A stretch of 64,000 nucleotides of DNA from Membranipora membranacea (taxonomy: Eukaryota > Bryozoa > Gymnolaemata > Cheilostomatida > Membraniporidae). The stretch lies in NCBI GenBank assembly GCA_914767715.1, contig OU612075.1:11780001-11844000 (forward strand), written 5' to 3'. Positions 34,483-47,282 of this stretch are shown here, piece by piece; position 1 is the stretch's first letter, and the number at the start of each line of letters is the position of its first letter. The translations under genes and the position numbers were made by a program. The notes below the pieces were generated by a model, which made no database searches, was not told where the DNA came from, and saw nothing but the letters and a program-made list of their open reading frames with translations.

Positions 34483-35276
34483 TATTATGTTCACATTCCA
34501 AAATTCATCCCAGATTAGCAATCAGGTTTTTGTGGGGGAAAGTGTTAGGTTTTTGTCAGGGAGAGTTTAGGTTTTGTGAGGTTTTGTTAGGATTATATAG
34601 GTCAAGCTTATTGATTAGTCACAGATAATGTTCACATAGTACCTAATTAAACGCTGATCGCGGCAAACTTTGTAGCTGTCCTGTTTTAGTCCCTGACACA
34701 TTTACAAATCTGGGATTCTGCAAAGTCCATGTTCACATTTTCTGGGATGGTTTCTGGGATGCCTGTCTGGGACAATGTGCACCAGCCAAAAAATTAGGAA
34801 ACTTCACACTGAACCGTGGTTTATGATATTTGAGTGACCTTTGCTCTTGAAATTGTCTTACACTCAGCTATTAATCCATGTGCTGAAAGCCTCCGAAAGC
34901 TTGATGTGGTTATAATGGTGTAACTGCTTATATTCATTTTCTTTTCTTTTGTCAAGCCGTGTGGAGGCATGGAACAAGCTATGCATGCAGAACTTTGTCA
35001 AGGGAAAGGCAGTACAGAACTCACGGTCACAGCTGTGATACTTTGCTAGAAACTGTAGACGGACAAAGGAAGAAAGACAGGTAAAAAGTATTAATCTAAA
35101 TATTTATTTTCATAGGCTTGTCTGTCTAACCAAGGTGATTATTTACCGCGTTCTTCTCACATGGCAAATATAAACTATTTCATGATTTCTAAATTAACAT
35201 CGTTTCTCATTCGGACAGGGTATCAGAAAGAGAAACAAGTAGAAGTCTGTGTCATGGGTCAATATTGAACGGTTAA
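33154..35276 (+). CDS. Possible spliced transcript, three exons, weak
   Basis: Three segments with good splice borders and matching phases: 33154-33207 (acceptor TATCCCCTAG, donor GTGAGT), 34957-35080 (acceptor CTTTTGTCAAG, donor GTAAAA) and 35219 to a stop at 35274-35276. The second stays open over 124 bases as VWRHGTSYACRTLSRERQ and onward. The predicted peptide is basic and matches nothing I know. The first segment lies inside the foldback element, so this may be a non-coding or chance arrangement. No start exon found. Confidence 0.18.
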
Positions 35277-37979
35277 AAAGTGCATAACACCCCAGAGCAT
35301 GGTGAAGGTCAGCCAAGGGTGAAAAGACATATCAAGTAATGAGGAGGGACGTGATGAGAGTAATGGGTCTGAAAGAACCAACTACCAGTAATTTTGGTAA
35401 GTAAGATAGTAACCGTTACAAAAAAATCCTGCATCGATATTTTGGACTCTCATTACAGTAGGTGATTTTACCGTTTTGGATAAATTCTTCTAAAGCAGTT
35501 CTACCAAAACAAATGCACTTGAGAATTGCTCCTTTATCTGACAGTTGAATAACAGTGAGAAAAAAACTCAACTAGTTTGAATGCGACTCAGACCACTTCA
35601 TTACATACATAAGTGTGTGTTTGTATGTATGTGTGTGATAAAATCACCCCAATGAAGTGATAGGGATCATCAACTAATAGCTTCACGTTACAATGTTTAC
35701 CTATTTTATGTAGCGTTGCACAATAAACGATATAGGTCGATATTGGTCGATATTAGTAGGGGTGATGTTGATAGAGGCCATATTTTGGTTCAATTTTATA
35801 ATTGATTCTACAATATGTTTGAGGTATCAGTGGGTCAAAATATAATAGGTTCCATTTCACTTCTTTGATAATATATGGCATGATAGACAATGAGACAATG
35901 TTTATATAATGGTTGTCTTCCCCTGGTTCACTTAATTCAAACCTCTTGGGACCACAAAAATTTGTTCTAATTAAGCAGAGTGTGAATTAAGTGACATTAG
36001 AATGCATCGATATCTGGCTGAAGGGACCAACTTTCCTTGTCTGAATTAACAGAAATTTTGAATTATAAGGTTTTAATTAACCAACTCACTGTACCTTATT
36101 TAATGGACGATCCACATTAGCTTTACCTTATATCGACATGTCTGTCTAGAAACTTGCATTATCAAACTGTGATTAATTTCAATTTTGCAAACAGTCGATA
36201 TCAATATGATTTGTGTCCAATATATTGTTTTTCTTTGCAAGCAATATCGCCAAGCACTTATTGACATTCCCACTGTTAAGTACTGTTTTTGTCTGTAATA
36301 GACCTTTGAACAGCCCCGAGTGGCATACTCAGTGACAGGCCTTATTCGATAACAGCAATCTTGGAAAATAAGGTTGTTGTGCTTATAAGCATGTATTGTT
36401 TGATTAAAAGCAAGCCTTTCAGGCATTGGGCCCAGTTGCAGTGTGTTCTCATTTGACTACGTTTACCACTGTTAATTACAGGAAAGTCTCCTGGTCCTGG
36501 TCACAAGATTGGTTAGCTACTAGGCGCTTTGGCTTTGGAAAGAAAAATCTAGATACAGTTTTCCAGCAAAGAAGAAGTTCAGGTTCCAATCTTTAGTGGA
36601 TGAACTGAACCCAGATACCTAAACCAATGGCTCCTGATTCAGTGATATTTGATGGTGATGTGTAGTTCAGTGATGGATAAAATGGAGCTTTACCCATACA
36701 AACCGGTCTCTACAGTTGGATATCAGAGTTAGGTAGATCCACTATCCATTTACTCTTCATCAAAGGCATTAATTCCTATACAGAATAACATTTTTTACAG
36801 ATATCATAAAATAACGCCCCTAAGATACTTCATTTTTAGCCCAGCCGTGCTCAACCTCGACCAATTTGGCTTTTCCAGCCAAAAAAGCCCCTTCCGCACC
36901 CACCCCGTTGAGCCCAACCACTTTAAAGTCCAATGATACATCCCTGGGATTTCCCATCAACTGTATCACAAGTCACATTTGCTCAACAAGTCTTACGGCC
37001 AATTGGTATGCTCTCCAACAAAGAGTGTCCAATCCCAAAAATCTAGCCTAGTGATTGTTTAAAACAGACATATAACCCCGCTCTCTGTTAGAAAATTGCC
37101 TCACTAATTTTTGATTGATGCGTTCAAACCATCGATAGTAGATGTATAGCAATTTATCCTTGATTTCACATGTCAGAAGTTTTTCAAGTATTGCGTTCTG
37201 AACCTATCTTATCTTCATTTCAGAATATGAATATAAGCTCTTGAACTGAGAATCCAATATGGCACTGTTGCTCTGCAATACAAACATACTATATGGAGTG
37301 AATATATTTATGACAACACAGCGTATCTCACCACAAAATGTCTATCTCAAAATACAATCCACACTACTTGCGGATGGCCTCTGAGATTCTAGTCTATCTG
37401 AACCATACCGACAGTGCCACAAAGTAGCCCATTTGACCTACTAAGTTTTACCATTAGAAGCTAACTTTTCCCAATTCAGGGTTATGCGACATTCCGTCTT
37501 AGATACTCAAGTACATTTGACTTAGTTCAGTTGATACAGTGAAAAGATAATCAACCTGAAATTATTGGTTGCGCATTGCAAAAAAATATTTCAATCTGTT
37601 ATTTTGCCATTTTGCTCCCATTGTACTTAAAATTACAATTTATAACGGTCCCCGTCACGATGTACGGCCAACATGTCGCACAATAAATGTTTTTGTATTT
37701 TTTAAGCTGTTATTGTGAGAACGAATAAAATATATATATTGTATGTGATCGATCTTATTTATATTAAATTATATTATATTATATTAAATGACATTCTTCG
37801 TAATAAAGTTTCATGATGCAATAGGTAGCATTAAGTCTGTGTACTATGTATTTTTCAATGTATTCATCAAGAAGAAATGCTGCATGAATGACTGATAGTT
37901 AATCTAAAAGTCACACTTTATATTGCAAAAAACCAACTCGATTACACAGTTGTCATTCTAATTCCAGAATACCTGATAA
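35277..37979. other. Intergenic stretch, nothing recognised
   Basis: AT-rich sequence with a short (GT)n-like tract near 35610-35636 and a TTATATTA run near 37762-37790. No exon, RNA gene or element was recognised. The small open frames look accidental. Confidence 0.4.
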
Positions 37980-40490
37980 TTGTTTTACGCACCAGGCACT
38001 CTACATCACACAAAATTCATCACCACAACATCTACACTATTTTATGTAAAAATCACTGTGTGTTTATGCGAAAGCCACACCTAACAACGCAACATAATTC
38101 CACCTGCTCTTTTCCCCAAGAGCCACAATACATCCTGCCTGCATACATGACAAGTTGGCAGACCCAGAAATCAGGAGGTCTCCGCGGACAAACTCCCGTC
38201 CTGGAGTACCACCAGTGAAGGTGTAACTTGGCCCTAGTTGTCATTTATTTTAAGCCAAAACTAGAGCATTCATGTTATGAAATGCCTAATTTTACAAATT
38301 ATATTGTTGCACTTTATCCGAATGAGGAGAGATAGTATGTTAATAGGCAATTATATATAGGTATATGTACTGTGGGTGTAGGAAAACAGCTTAAAAAGTC
38401 TTCTGGGTGAAGGAAGCTGAAAAAAGGGAGGAAAAAGGGATGTAGGGAGGAGGTGGAAAATACCCCTAAAAACTGGGAGGCTCCCTACCAAAAAGGGAGA
38501 CTTGTCAGGTAGGCCTGCCTGGAGGCAACACCATCACTTGACTATGGCCTGTGTTTATGTGAAAGCACACTGAATCACACTAAAATAACACCCGTTTTAC
38601 GCAATAGCTCTACTAAAGTAACACCCATTTTACACAGCAGCTCTACTAAAGTAACACCCATTTTACGCAACAGCTCTACTGAAATAACACCCATTTTACG
38701 CAACAGCCTACTAAGATTACACCCATTTTACCCAACAGGCTATACTAGACTACACAAAAATCACAACACAACAGCAACACTAACATGCCAAAATCATACT
38801 TATTTTATCCAACAATTTCACTTGTTTACGCTGATAGCCTGCCTGTATTTACACAAACTCAACAATGAACTACCCCAAAATTAAGCCCTTTATTACTCAA
38901 CAGCCAGGCCAAATAAAGCTTAAATCATTACGTTTTTACACAACATCCACAGTAAATTACGCCGAATTCATTCTCATTTTCCGCAACCTCCATTCTTATT
39001 TACGTCAAGATTTGGCTTGTGTTTACGCAAAATCAACACTAAATTACCCCAAAATCACCCCATATATTACTCAACAGCCAGGCCAAATAAAGCTTAAATC
39101 ATTACGTTTTTACACAACATTCACAGTAAATTACGCCAAATTCATCCTCATTTTCCGCAACCTCCATTCTCATTTACGCCAAGATTTGGCTTGTGTTTAC
39201 GCAAAATCAACACTAAATTACCCCAAAATCACCCCATATATTACTCAACAGCCAGGCCAAATAAAGCTAAAATCATTATGTTTTTTACACAACAGCCACA
39301 GGAAATTACGCCAAAATCATCCTCATTTTGCGCAACCTCTACACTTGTGTACGCCAATAATCAGGCTGTTTTTACGCAAACTCCACCCTGAATTACGCCA
39401 CAATCACCCCCTTTATTACTCAAAAGCCGGGCCAAATGAAGCTAAAACTATTATGTTTTTATCCAACTGCCACAGCAAATTACGCCAAAATCATCCCTGT
39501 TTTGCGCAACCTCTACACTTGTGTACGCCAATAATCAGGCTGTTTTTACGCAAACTCAACCCCGAATTACGCGAAAATTACTCCCATTATTACTCAAAAG
39601 CCAGGCTAAATAAAGCTAAACCATTATGTTTTTACTCAACGGCCACAGCAAATTACGCCAAAACCATCCTCGTTTTACGCAACCTCTACTCTTGTGTACG
39701 CCAATAATCAGGCTGTTTTTATGCAAACTCAACCCTGAATTACGCCAACATTAACCCCATTATTACTCAAGAGCCAGGCTAAATAAAGCTAAAACCATTA
39801 TGTTTTTACTCAACAGCCACAGTAAATTGCACCAAAATCATCCTCATTTTGCGCAACCTCTACACTTGTGTACGCCAATAATCAGGCTGTTTTTACGCAA
39901 ACTCCACCCTGAATTACGCCACAATCACCCCTTTATTACTCAAAAGCCAGGCCAAATAAAGCTGAAACTATTATGTTTTTATCCAACTGCCACAGCAAAT
40001 TACGCCAAAATCATCCCTGTTTTGCGCAACCTCTACACTTGTGTACGCCAATAATCAGGCTGTTTTTACGCAAACTCAACCACGAATTACGCCAAAATTA
40101 CTCCCATTATTACTCAAAAGCCAGGCTAAATAAAGCTAAACCATTATGTTTTTACTCAACAGCCACAGCAAATTACGCCAAAACCATCCTCGTTTTACGC
40201 AACCTCTACTCTTGTGTACGCCAATAATCAGGCTGTTTTTACGCAAACTCAACCCTGAATTACGCCAACATTACCCCCATTATTACTCAAAAGCCAGGCT
40301 AAATAAAGCTAAAACCATTATGTTTTTACTCAACAGCCACAGTAAATTGCGCCAAAATCATCCTCATTTTACGCAAACTCTACGCTTGTTTACGCCAAAA
40401 ATCAGGCTGGTTTTACGCAAACCCAGCACAAAATTACGCTTAAATCACCCCGTTTTTACGCAACAGCCACTGCCTATAAACCTACTTATC
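37980..40490 (+). repeat. Satellite with 173-174-bp period and TTACGC boxes
   Basis: TGTTTTTACG (or its variant) begins at 39367, 39541, 39714, 39888, 40061, 40234 and 40408: spacings 174, 173, 174, 173, 173, 174. More diverged copies reach back to about 38860. A simpler array of about 33 bp (ACACCCATTTTACGCAACAG type) fills 38576-38745, and scattered relatives begin near 37980. Each long unit carries several TTACGC or TACGCC words. The long open frame at 38865-39707 is a by-product: 173 is not a multiple of three and the repeats are read in different frames. Confidence 0.92.
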
Positions 40491-43050
40491 AACCCTTATC
40501 AGCTTTCTCGGTTTACCCTAGCACACATGACAATGTGGGCAAACCGATTGTTTTAGTTTAATTTTAGCTCTTTGGCAGGCAGTTTTTGGAAGCATAAATA
40601 TGTAATGGAGCAGCAAATCGTTTTTTCAATTGACGCTCTTGAAGGAGCTCATTTCATAGATCTAAATCTGGCGATGTGAAATTATTAAATGAATTTATGC
40701 TAGATGTTGTATTTGCTGCATTACAACATTTGATGTATACTTTTGGAATAATTTTGGGGGGGGGGACAACAACACAAGAAATATCAAGCAGCATGGAAAC
40801 AGTGTTGTATGTAGACGAACAAACCTTTTTCTTCGTACCAGAACAATTCAGATTGATGCTGTGTGGATAAATAATCAAGAAATAGAAAACACAGCAAATA
40901 TTTATTTATTGTCCAAATGTATTCTGATCAAATGCTACTCAGTTTTATTGTCTTGTTAAATCAACTGATGGCATAAGTAATTAAAATCACAGATCTAAAA
41001 TGATGCTATTAATAATATTAAATATTAAAAAAAAGTTTTCAGCAAAAAATAATACAGTTATAACTATAATATTGAACATGAATAAATAATAGAGAAATAA
41101 TCAAGAAAATAAAATTACTTAAAATAAATATGATTTTATGGCATCAACTAAAAATAAGAAAAAAATTAAAATAGATTGTCTTCTTGATAAAATAATACGT
41201 TGTTTCTTTCACAACCATTCCTCTCATAATAGAAGACTTGATTGATCTGCAAGTAAATAGCAACATATACAAATGTGAGATGCGCAAAAACTGTGTTGCA
41301 CGCCACAGTCAATAGTTAAGCGTTACAATGTGTGTTATCGTTTCACTTCTCATCTCATCGGTATATAGTGCAGTTTAGTGGTTTGCCAGTTGTCAGTGAA
41401 AAAAAGCCTATGAAATAGAAACGTAGTAAAAAGAGGAGTTACCCTTTCCGTCTATGAGAAGAGACAACTCCCAATATATCTGTATAAAACAAAAATGAGA
41501 CACAATAAGCAACGGAAACAAAAACAAACATTTTGCTCGGATGTAAAGTTACAAATTGGACCAAGGTGTGCATGAAAACACAAGAAGAGTATTTGTGAAA
41601 CCCAAAAAACAGAACAATGACATCATAACTGCTCATATGGCAGAAAAAAGACATTGTGACCATTGTGGTATTGTCAGCAATATGGGGTAACTGTTGAATG
41701 TTGGGATAACCTCCAACACTGCTGCACCTAAGCATAGCTATAAAAAGAACGGAAGAAGAAGATGTAAAGTAGGCAAAACCAGCATCGTCAAACAACTTTA
41801 ATTTGTGTTACGATATCAAGAGAGCAATGAACACATAAAGATGACTAGTCAAAGGTACCGAGAGGATATTTATCTTAATATGTTTTAAATTACAGTTATA
41901 ACTATCGAAAACTAATAGGTTTAGGCAAACATATATATTGAGACCAACCCGAGCATGTTGTGTCAAATAGAGGGTCAATCCTGCCGCGCCTTGAGTACAT
42001 AAAGTTGCTGTGGGCATGGCTCCGCTGTGTAGTGGCAACTTGATCAGCTCGATATCAAAATGAGGTCAGAAAAGAGAAAAAGAAAAGGTGAACAGGAAAG
42101 CCCACATACAGAAAGGACTAGACATTGCGTAGCAAAATTTGAAGATTGGATTATGAATTGTAAATGGAAATAATGAGCCCATCCAGACAAGTGGATATAA
42201 GTGATTGCGACGGAATCAGGTTTTCGATATCAATTGCTGGAGTTCTCAGTATAGGTTATAAAACTGCTTTGTGGTTCATTAACAACATATGGTCCAGTTT
42301 CAACTCTTTTGCAGTTGAGATGAGAAAGTACGAAAAGGGTACTATAAAGGTACTATTTAGATGATAGTATATACAAAACAGTATTTCTTCAGTGCCTTCG
42401 CATCTCAACTCTTTTTTTATTGACAATAGTGACAGTAGGTTTTGAAATGTTGCTGAAATTCAGTGTCGCGTTATGACGTTATGTCATGGTGTAACAACGT
42501 CAAAATTTGGGTTTAGACCTCTTTGATCATGTGGATTGAAAAACCCAAACACAATTTTTGACAAGGCGTGATCTTATACACACATATATACTACATACAA
42601 TGACCATATTACCTGTCAATTGCCATTGAGCGGTGCAATGGGCAAGGCAGCATGACCGTCAACTCTATATCTGTATGTAATGGAGAGCTCATTGTCAGTC
42701 GATATCATATTATTTTAACAGTTCCAAGAGGCAAATACACATTACCTACAATATCTTTGAGGCTAATAGTTTGTCTGTTGTTCTATGCCTATTGGAAGTA
42801 CCATCTCATACAGTCAAGTTTCTCCTTGTCAGGTATTTTGGTCCAATTGAGTTGACCGCCATGGTCCATCCACTGATTCATGACCCAGCATAACTATTCA
42901 TCCTGTAAAACGTAAATAAATATTAAATATTTAATCAAATATGAGTGGTTCTTTGATTGCACAAGCAAAGTCTGAGATCAACATTGAACTGACCCAAATT
43001 TATTCAAAATACAAGAGTACAAAGTTTTGAATTGAGTTATGAGCAAAATG
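40491..43050. other. Intergenic stretch, nothing recognised
   Basis: Very AT-rich, with a G run near 40756 and a hairpin of the GGAGTTGTC type at 41436-41475. A 118-codon minus-strand frame at 41439-41795 is hydrophobic but matches no family I know. An inverted repeat (GTCAAAATTTGGGTTT and complement) lies at about 42508-42565. Confidence 0.4.
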
Positions 43051-43240
43051 TATGTAGATGACTTCATTGTATATCTATTGCCGCCTAGGCAAGGCTTGCA
43101 ACATACAAAAGCAAGGCCTTACTTTGATAAGTATTAACTTTAGTTTCTGGGATCATTTTGAGATGAAGAATAGCAAGAAGAAACACCTGAACAAATTCAA
43201 TTGTGTCTGTTTTTATATTAAATATTAGCCATATTCTAAT
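43050..43240 (+). repeat. Dispersed repeat B, copy 1
   Basis: AAATGTATGT, then CAAGGCTTGC, AGCAAGGCCTTACTTTGATA and TAACTTTAGT match in order the segment at 58470-58640. Function unknown; probably a fragment of an old element. Just downstream, 43258-43300 holds the hairpin TGGGAGTTGC..GGCAACTCCCA. Confidence 0.6.
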
Positions 43241-43554
43241 AGCCGTCACATATTACTTTGGGAGTTGCTCAGCCTCACACAAAGTGAAGGCAACTCCCAT
43301 TTCGAATGTAGTTTGAGTACAAAGAAATAATAACATAATGACTAAAGCCAAAAACCAGTAACTTACATACATGACCCACTTACATAGCGGCAAACATATA
43401 GTGCAGACTAATATCATATTTCATACTGAGGAATCACATGATACCTTTGCACCAACTACATTTTCATAGATTTAACCTAGCCATACTTGCCAAGTAATCT
43501 AAACACAAAATAGGGAGATTCCATTTTACGGCGATACTGCACCACAACGTGGTG

Positions 43555-43645
43555 CTTTGAGGGTGCGAAGCACCCGAGTCACCCACCTGGGGGTTTGGGG
43601 GGCGGTGCGAGCCCCCCAGCGGGGTACGGGGCGGAGCCCCGTCTG
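43555..43645. repeat. GC-rich cluster of perfect hairpins
   Basis: Within 90 bases of an AT-rich region lie GGGTGC-GAA-GCACCC (43561-43575), GGGGGGC-ggtgcga-GCCCCCC (43597-43617) and ACGGGGC-GGA-GCCCCGT (43626-43642). The stems are perfect and most loops are three bases. Similar hairpins occur at 991-1011 and 61290-61308. Confidence 0.8.
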
Positions 43646-43780
43646 CAGAAGCTCTGAGAGCGTTTCCAGCCACTAGGAAGGGCTGAAAAGGTATATTTGA
43701 CCCCAAATAATTTCATGTTTGTACTAGTACTAAAATATCAAACTGAGGTGAAATACACTTTAAAGAATTACAATCAATCC

Positions 43781-43890
43781 ATGGGCCCCTGGGACTCTTA
43801 CATACATGCCTTTACATTTTCAATGTCCAGTATCAAACACCCCATTGGCAAAGTAGAGGCATGTAAGTCCCAGGGGCCCTTGCCTGTCAA
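43781..43890. repeat. Palindromic repeat, copy 2
   Basis: Left arm ATGGGCCCCTGGGACTCTTA...CAATGTCCAGTATCAAACACC; right arm, in reverse, CATTGGCAAAGTAGAGGCATG then TAAGTCCCAGGGGCCC. It is the same unit as at 2070-2262, here as a clean inverted pair. Confidence 0.7.
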
Positions 43891-43929
43891 GACAGGCTAC
43901 AAGTGCCCATGCGTCATCAAGATCTGAAA

Positions 43930-45195
43930 ATGTGCTCGGTCACAGACAGTGAGAATCCAGATAAGGTACTATATTCCTGTTTGACTAACATTAAATATGT
44001 TTCGAAGTGTTTGGTCCGAGCTTTGTTAAATTGTAGTGGACCTACCTTTGGAATTGTTAGGTTTCTATTTTTCTAGACTAGGCAGTACAAAATTATTACT
44101 AAAAAATGTGTGATCTGAAAGGAAATGAAAACTTAATGTATGCACTTGACTAGCTACTTTATATTGTGACCAATGACAGTCAGTGTTGTGAGTTATGAGA
44201 GGATGCTATTGGTCATTTACAATAATAGGCTCAAGCTTAACAAAACAGGTAAATTTGTTAGGATTGTTTAATTTGATAATTCCATTCTGCGCATGCTGAT
44301 CAGCTCTGGGCATGAGCTGATCTCTGCAAAATTGAGTCTCGGAATTCCGAAGCCATCTGATTGGCTACCTGCTCTGGTGACATACTCCCCAAAGCGTGCG
44401 GATTTGTTATTAATAGTTATCCTCTCTTGTCATTATTAGCTGATTTTGATTGACAGTTTATGCAGGGGATATCACACTTCCCCTTTCCAAAGTTGCAATC
44501 AGAACCCAAACTAAACTCGTTGTACTTGCACATGCGCAAATTCAAGTCACGCATGATGCGTACTTAGCCTTACGACACCTGCTTTGTGGTAATGATAGCC
44601 TAGTTTATCAGTGATCTACATGCCCAGTCAGATCACAAGAGTCAGTATGTGATAATTCCTTTCAATTTTGTGTGCAAAGACCTTAACAGTAACTAGTCAA
44701 CAACAACATGTGCTTGGATAACTATCAAAAAATTGTGATTGGACTGTTTTCTCTAAAATCTGGAGGAAATAGTGAGATTTACAAAAAGTGGGAGGTGGGT
44801 GTAAAAATCTGGAGGGTCACGCCTAAATCGGGAGACTTGGCAAGTATGAACCTAGCATATTTTGGATCCTTAAGAAAAGAAGCGCAAACAAAAAAACAGA
44901 AAGTAGGATGCGGTATAAAAAAGAAAAACAAAAAGAAGGCCGTGTTGGGATAGAGATTCTACTTATGACTCTGAACTGTACAACATGTATACCCATTACT
45001 CATATAATGATTATATTACTCATAGAGTCACCACAAAGGCTGGTGGTTAGTGGAGAGGACTTGACACTCAACTGATAGCTGTGTAACGAGACAAATTTTG
45101 CTTGAGGAAGATAATTGTAACAGTGTTTTAAGGTGGGCTTTCATTTGATTGTCACAAGTTGAGTCAGACCGGTCGTCCTTAAAACCCTAGTTTCA
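43930..45195. other. Intergenic stretch, nothing recognised
   Basis: AT-rich with short accidental open frames. A palindrome-like AGCTGATCTCTG/CTGATCAGCTCTGG patch lies near 44298-44330. No exon or RNA gene was seen. Confidence 0.35.
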
Positions 45196-45203
45196 GTTAT
45201 AAC

Positions 45204-45718
45204 CATAGACAGTATATGATATGTTGATATTCGGATCGGTCTTTGGCATTACCTTAATAATAAAAGTAGACAGGGCACTATATGGAGCATTAGCATTGCG
45301 GCACTGAGGCATTTAATTGTGGGCGACGCAACGACATTGGAAGGTGTAGAAGCAATGATGCTATCATTGATTTACTGTCCAAAATCCAGGTTTTTGTCGA
45401 TAAGCAGATCAATTTTAATCTGATTTTGAAATTGAAAGTTACATTAGATTTAATTTTTAGCTTTAAATAAGATTTATTTTTCAAGAATAAATAGCATCTA
45501 GTTGATGAAAAGACGCTGCTGATTGTAAAGCAATTTTCAAATTCAAAATCCGATAAAAATTGAACAAGTTATGAAAAAAAAACACCTTGATTATGGGCGG
45601 TAAATCAATGGGAGCATCATTGCTTCTACACCTTTCGATGACGTTACGTCGCCCCACAATTAGGTGCCTCACTTCAGCTGTATATAGTGTCCTGTCTAGG
45701 TTTATTATTTGGTCTATG
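45204..45718. mobile_element. Short P-like element (515 bp) with long inverted repeats
   Basis: Both ends read CATAGAC inward and the arms match over most of the element: GACAGGGCACTATAT / GACAGGACACTATAT, TTAATTGTGGGCGACGCAAC / CTAATTGTGGGGCGACGTAA, then AGGTGTAGAAGCAATGATGC. It is flanked by the 8-bp direct repeat GTTATAAC (45196-45203 and 45719-45726). The termini CATAGAC and CCTAGACAGG are shared with the 3.5-kb element at 3626, and both duplications fit GTTRTARC loosely. Non-coding; a MITE of the same family. Confidence 0.85.
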
Positions 45719-45726
45719 GTTATAAC

Positions 45727-47260
45727 ATTGATTTAATTTATTTTATGTCAATATTGTTAGCAGATTGGAAAGCTGAGTGTTTATATCAACCTGTCGATCA
45801 GTCCTTCACATCTCTACCATACAGGTTTGACAGCTTTTGAGCTGGTTGGTTTGCGAGGTACCAAACATCAGGCCTTTGAGATAAGCATACCAAAGATCAA
45901 TAGGTCGTTTTGCAAAGCCTTTGATAGGGTACCTGACAGTGACCTGACAGTCTCTATCCAATACAAGAATTACCTGGTTTGTCTGATTGTATGTAGGTCT
46001 GGTATTCCTCCTAGTATCATGAATATGAGTACTGTAAAAACCATCTGATCCAATGAGAAACCAATTCCACAAAGGCTACATTCAAATGTTCTTTTAGTAT
46101 CCTAAGACACAGTGTGGATGTCCTTTCATTCTAACACTCTGCAAAAGCCTTCATTTAGTTCACCTAGCTCAGTTCCATACAACCTGATAGATGCATACGA
46201 TGGATGGCGCTTGTTGAAAATCTGCTAGTCAATATACTCTTTACTCTCAGGCTTTTTTGTTTAGGTAAATTGGTAGTTGCCTTCTATCGGTATGACTAGG
46301 CTCTGCTTGCACCAAATTACACTGAATATGGGGGAAAATACACTCTTTCTACAATGTCACAAATTCTAGTAGTCAAAGCTTCTGATTCTAATTTGTAGCC
46401 AATTTTATTTTTGTTGAGAGATAAAACATACTACAATTGATTTTCATTATTGCATTGATATATATTTTTTTTATACCACAAAAATCTTTCACGTGCTGAA
46501 TTTCCCTAGTCAAGTCAAATTACTGAAGTCATACAGAACACAAATCTAATTGTGACCACGGTTGCTTTTTCCGCTGAGATTTTAATTGCAGTCTCACGTT
46601 TAGGCCTCAGTAAGCATCAACCAAACATCAGACAATCCCATGAATAACAGCTACTGAGCTGAAAGAGTTGGCTTTGTCATTAAAGTTTATATTCTCACAT
46701 TATATTTATCTCTCCATTGCAATAGGTTTGTCTCAGGAGTTATCTCTCTCTGTAGGAGGCTCTGCGCAGATAAAACTAAGAATTTTGTTTGCTATCACTG
46801 GAGCAGTTTATATCGTATATTATTATAAATATACAATTGAAATAAAGATAAATAATATATAATGATCATTATTTGGATTTTGAACCTCAATAAATAAATA
46901 AATAAGCGTCACCTAGAATATTTATTGCAAAAAAATATCTTCTGGACAATGTAAGAATTAAACATTCTTATTTGAATCAATAATTAACAGTCAGGAAACC
47001 TTCCTCCCTCATCATGATTTATAAAATAATCTCAATTTTTTCAATGTTGAAATGGAAAAAAAAGGTTTTCGGATACTATACCTTTCTGAACATGGCCCAC
47101 ATTTTTGGATTACAGAATAACCATGAAATGCAGTTAGCTGAAACCATGGAGTTTTACAGCAAAAAGTCTCCACCCCTAAATTATGTTCAGGCTGACAGCC
47201 TGACCCACACTTTATAGCAAATAAGTGCAGAAACCGTTTTCTGGACATAGTCAATACAAT
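45727..47260. other. Intergenic stretch, no gene recognised
   Basis: An acceptor-like CTACCATACAG at 45825 is followed by 73 open codons on the plus strand (TAFELVGLRGTKHQ and on), but no family or upstream exon was found. The rest is AT-rich and without signal. Confidence 0.3.
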
Positions 47261-47282
47261 AACTTAGATGAGAAAACTCATC

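Noticed and set aside
38865-39707. A 280-codon open frame inside the satellite
   Set aside because: The repeat period of 173-174 bp is not a multiple of three, and successive copies are read in different frames with unrelated peptides. It is open by composition only.
41439-41795. A 118-residue hydrophobic minus-strand frame as a possible receptor fragment
   Set aside because: No ordered class A motif could be found and no splice borders frame it; chance is sufficient.
45827-46048. A 73-codon frame after an acceptor-like site
   Set aside because: No family resemblance and no upstream exon; noted in the spacer entry only.
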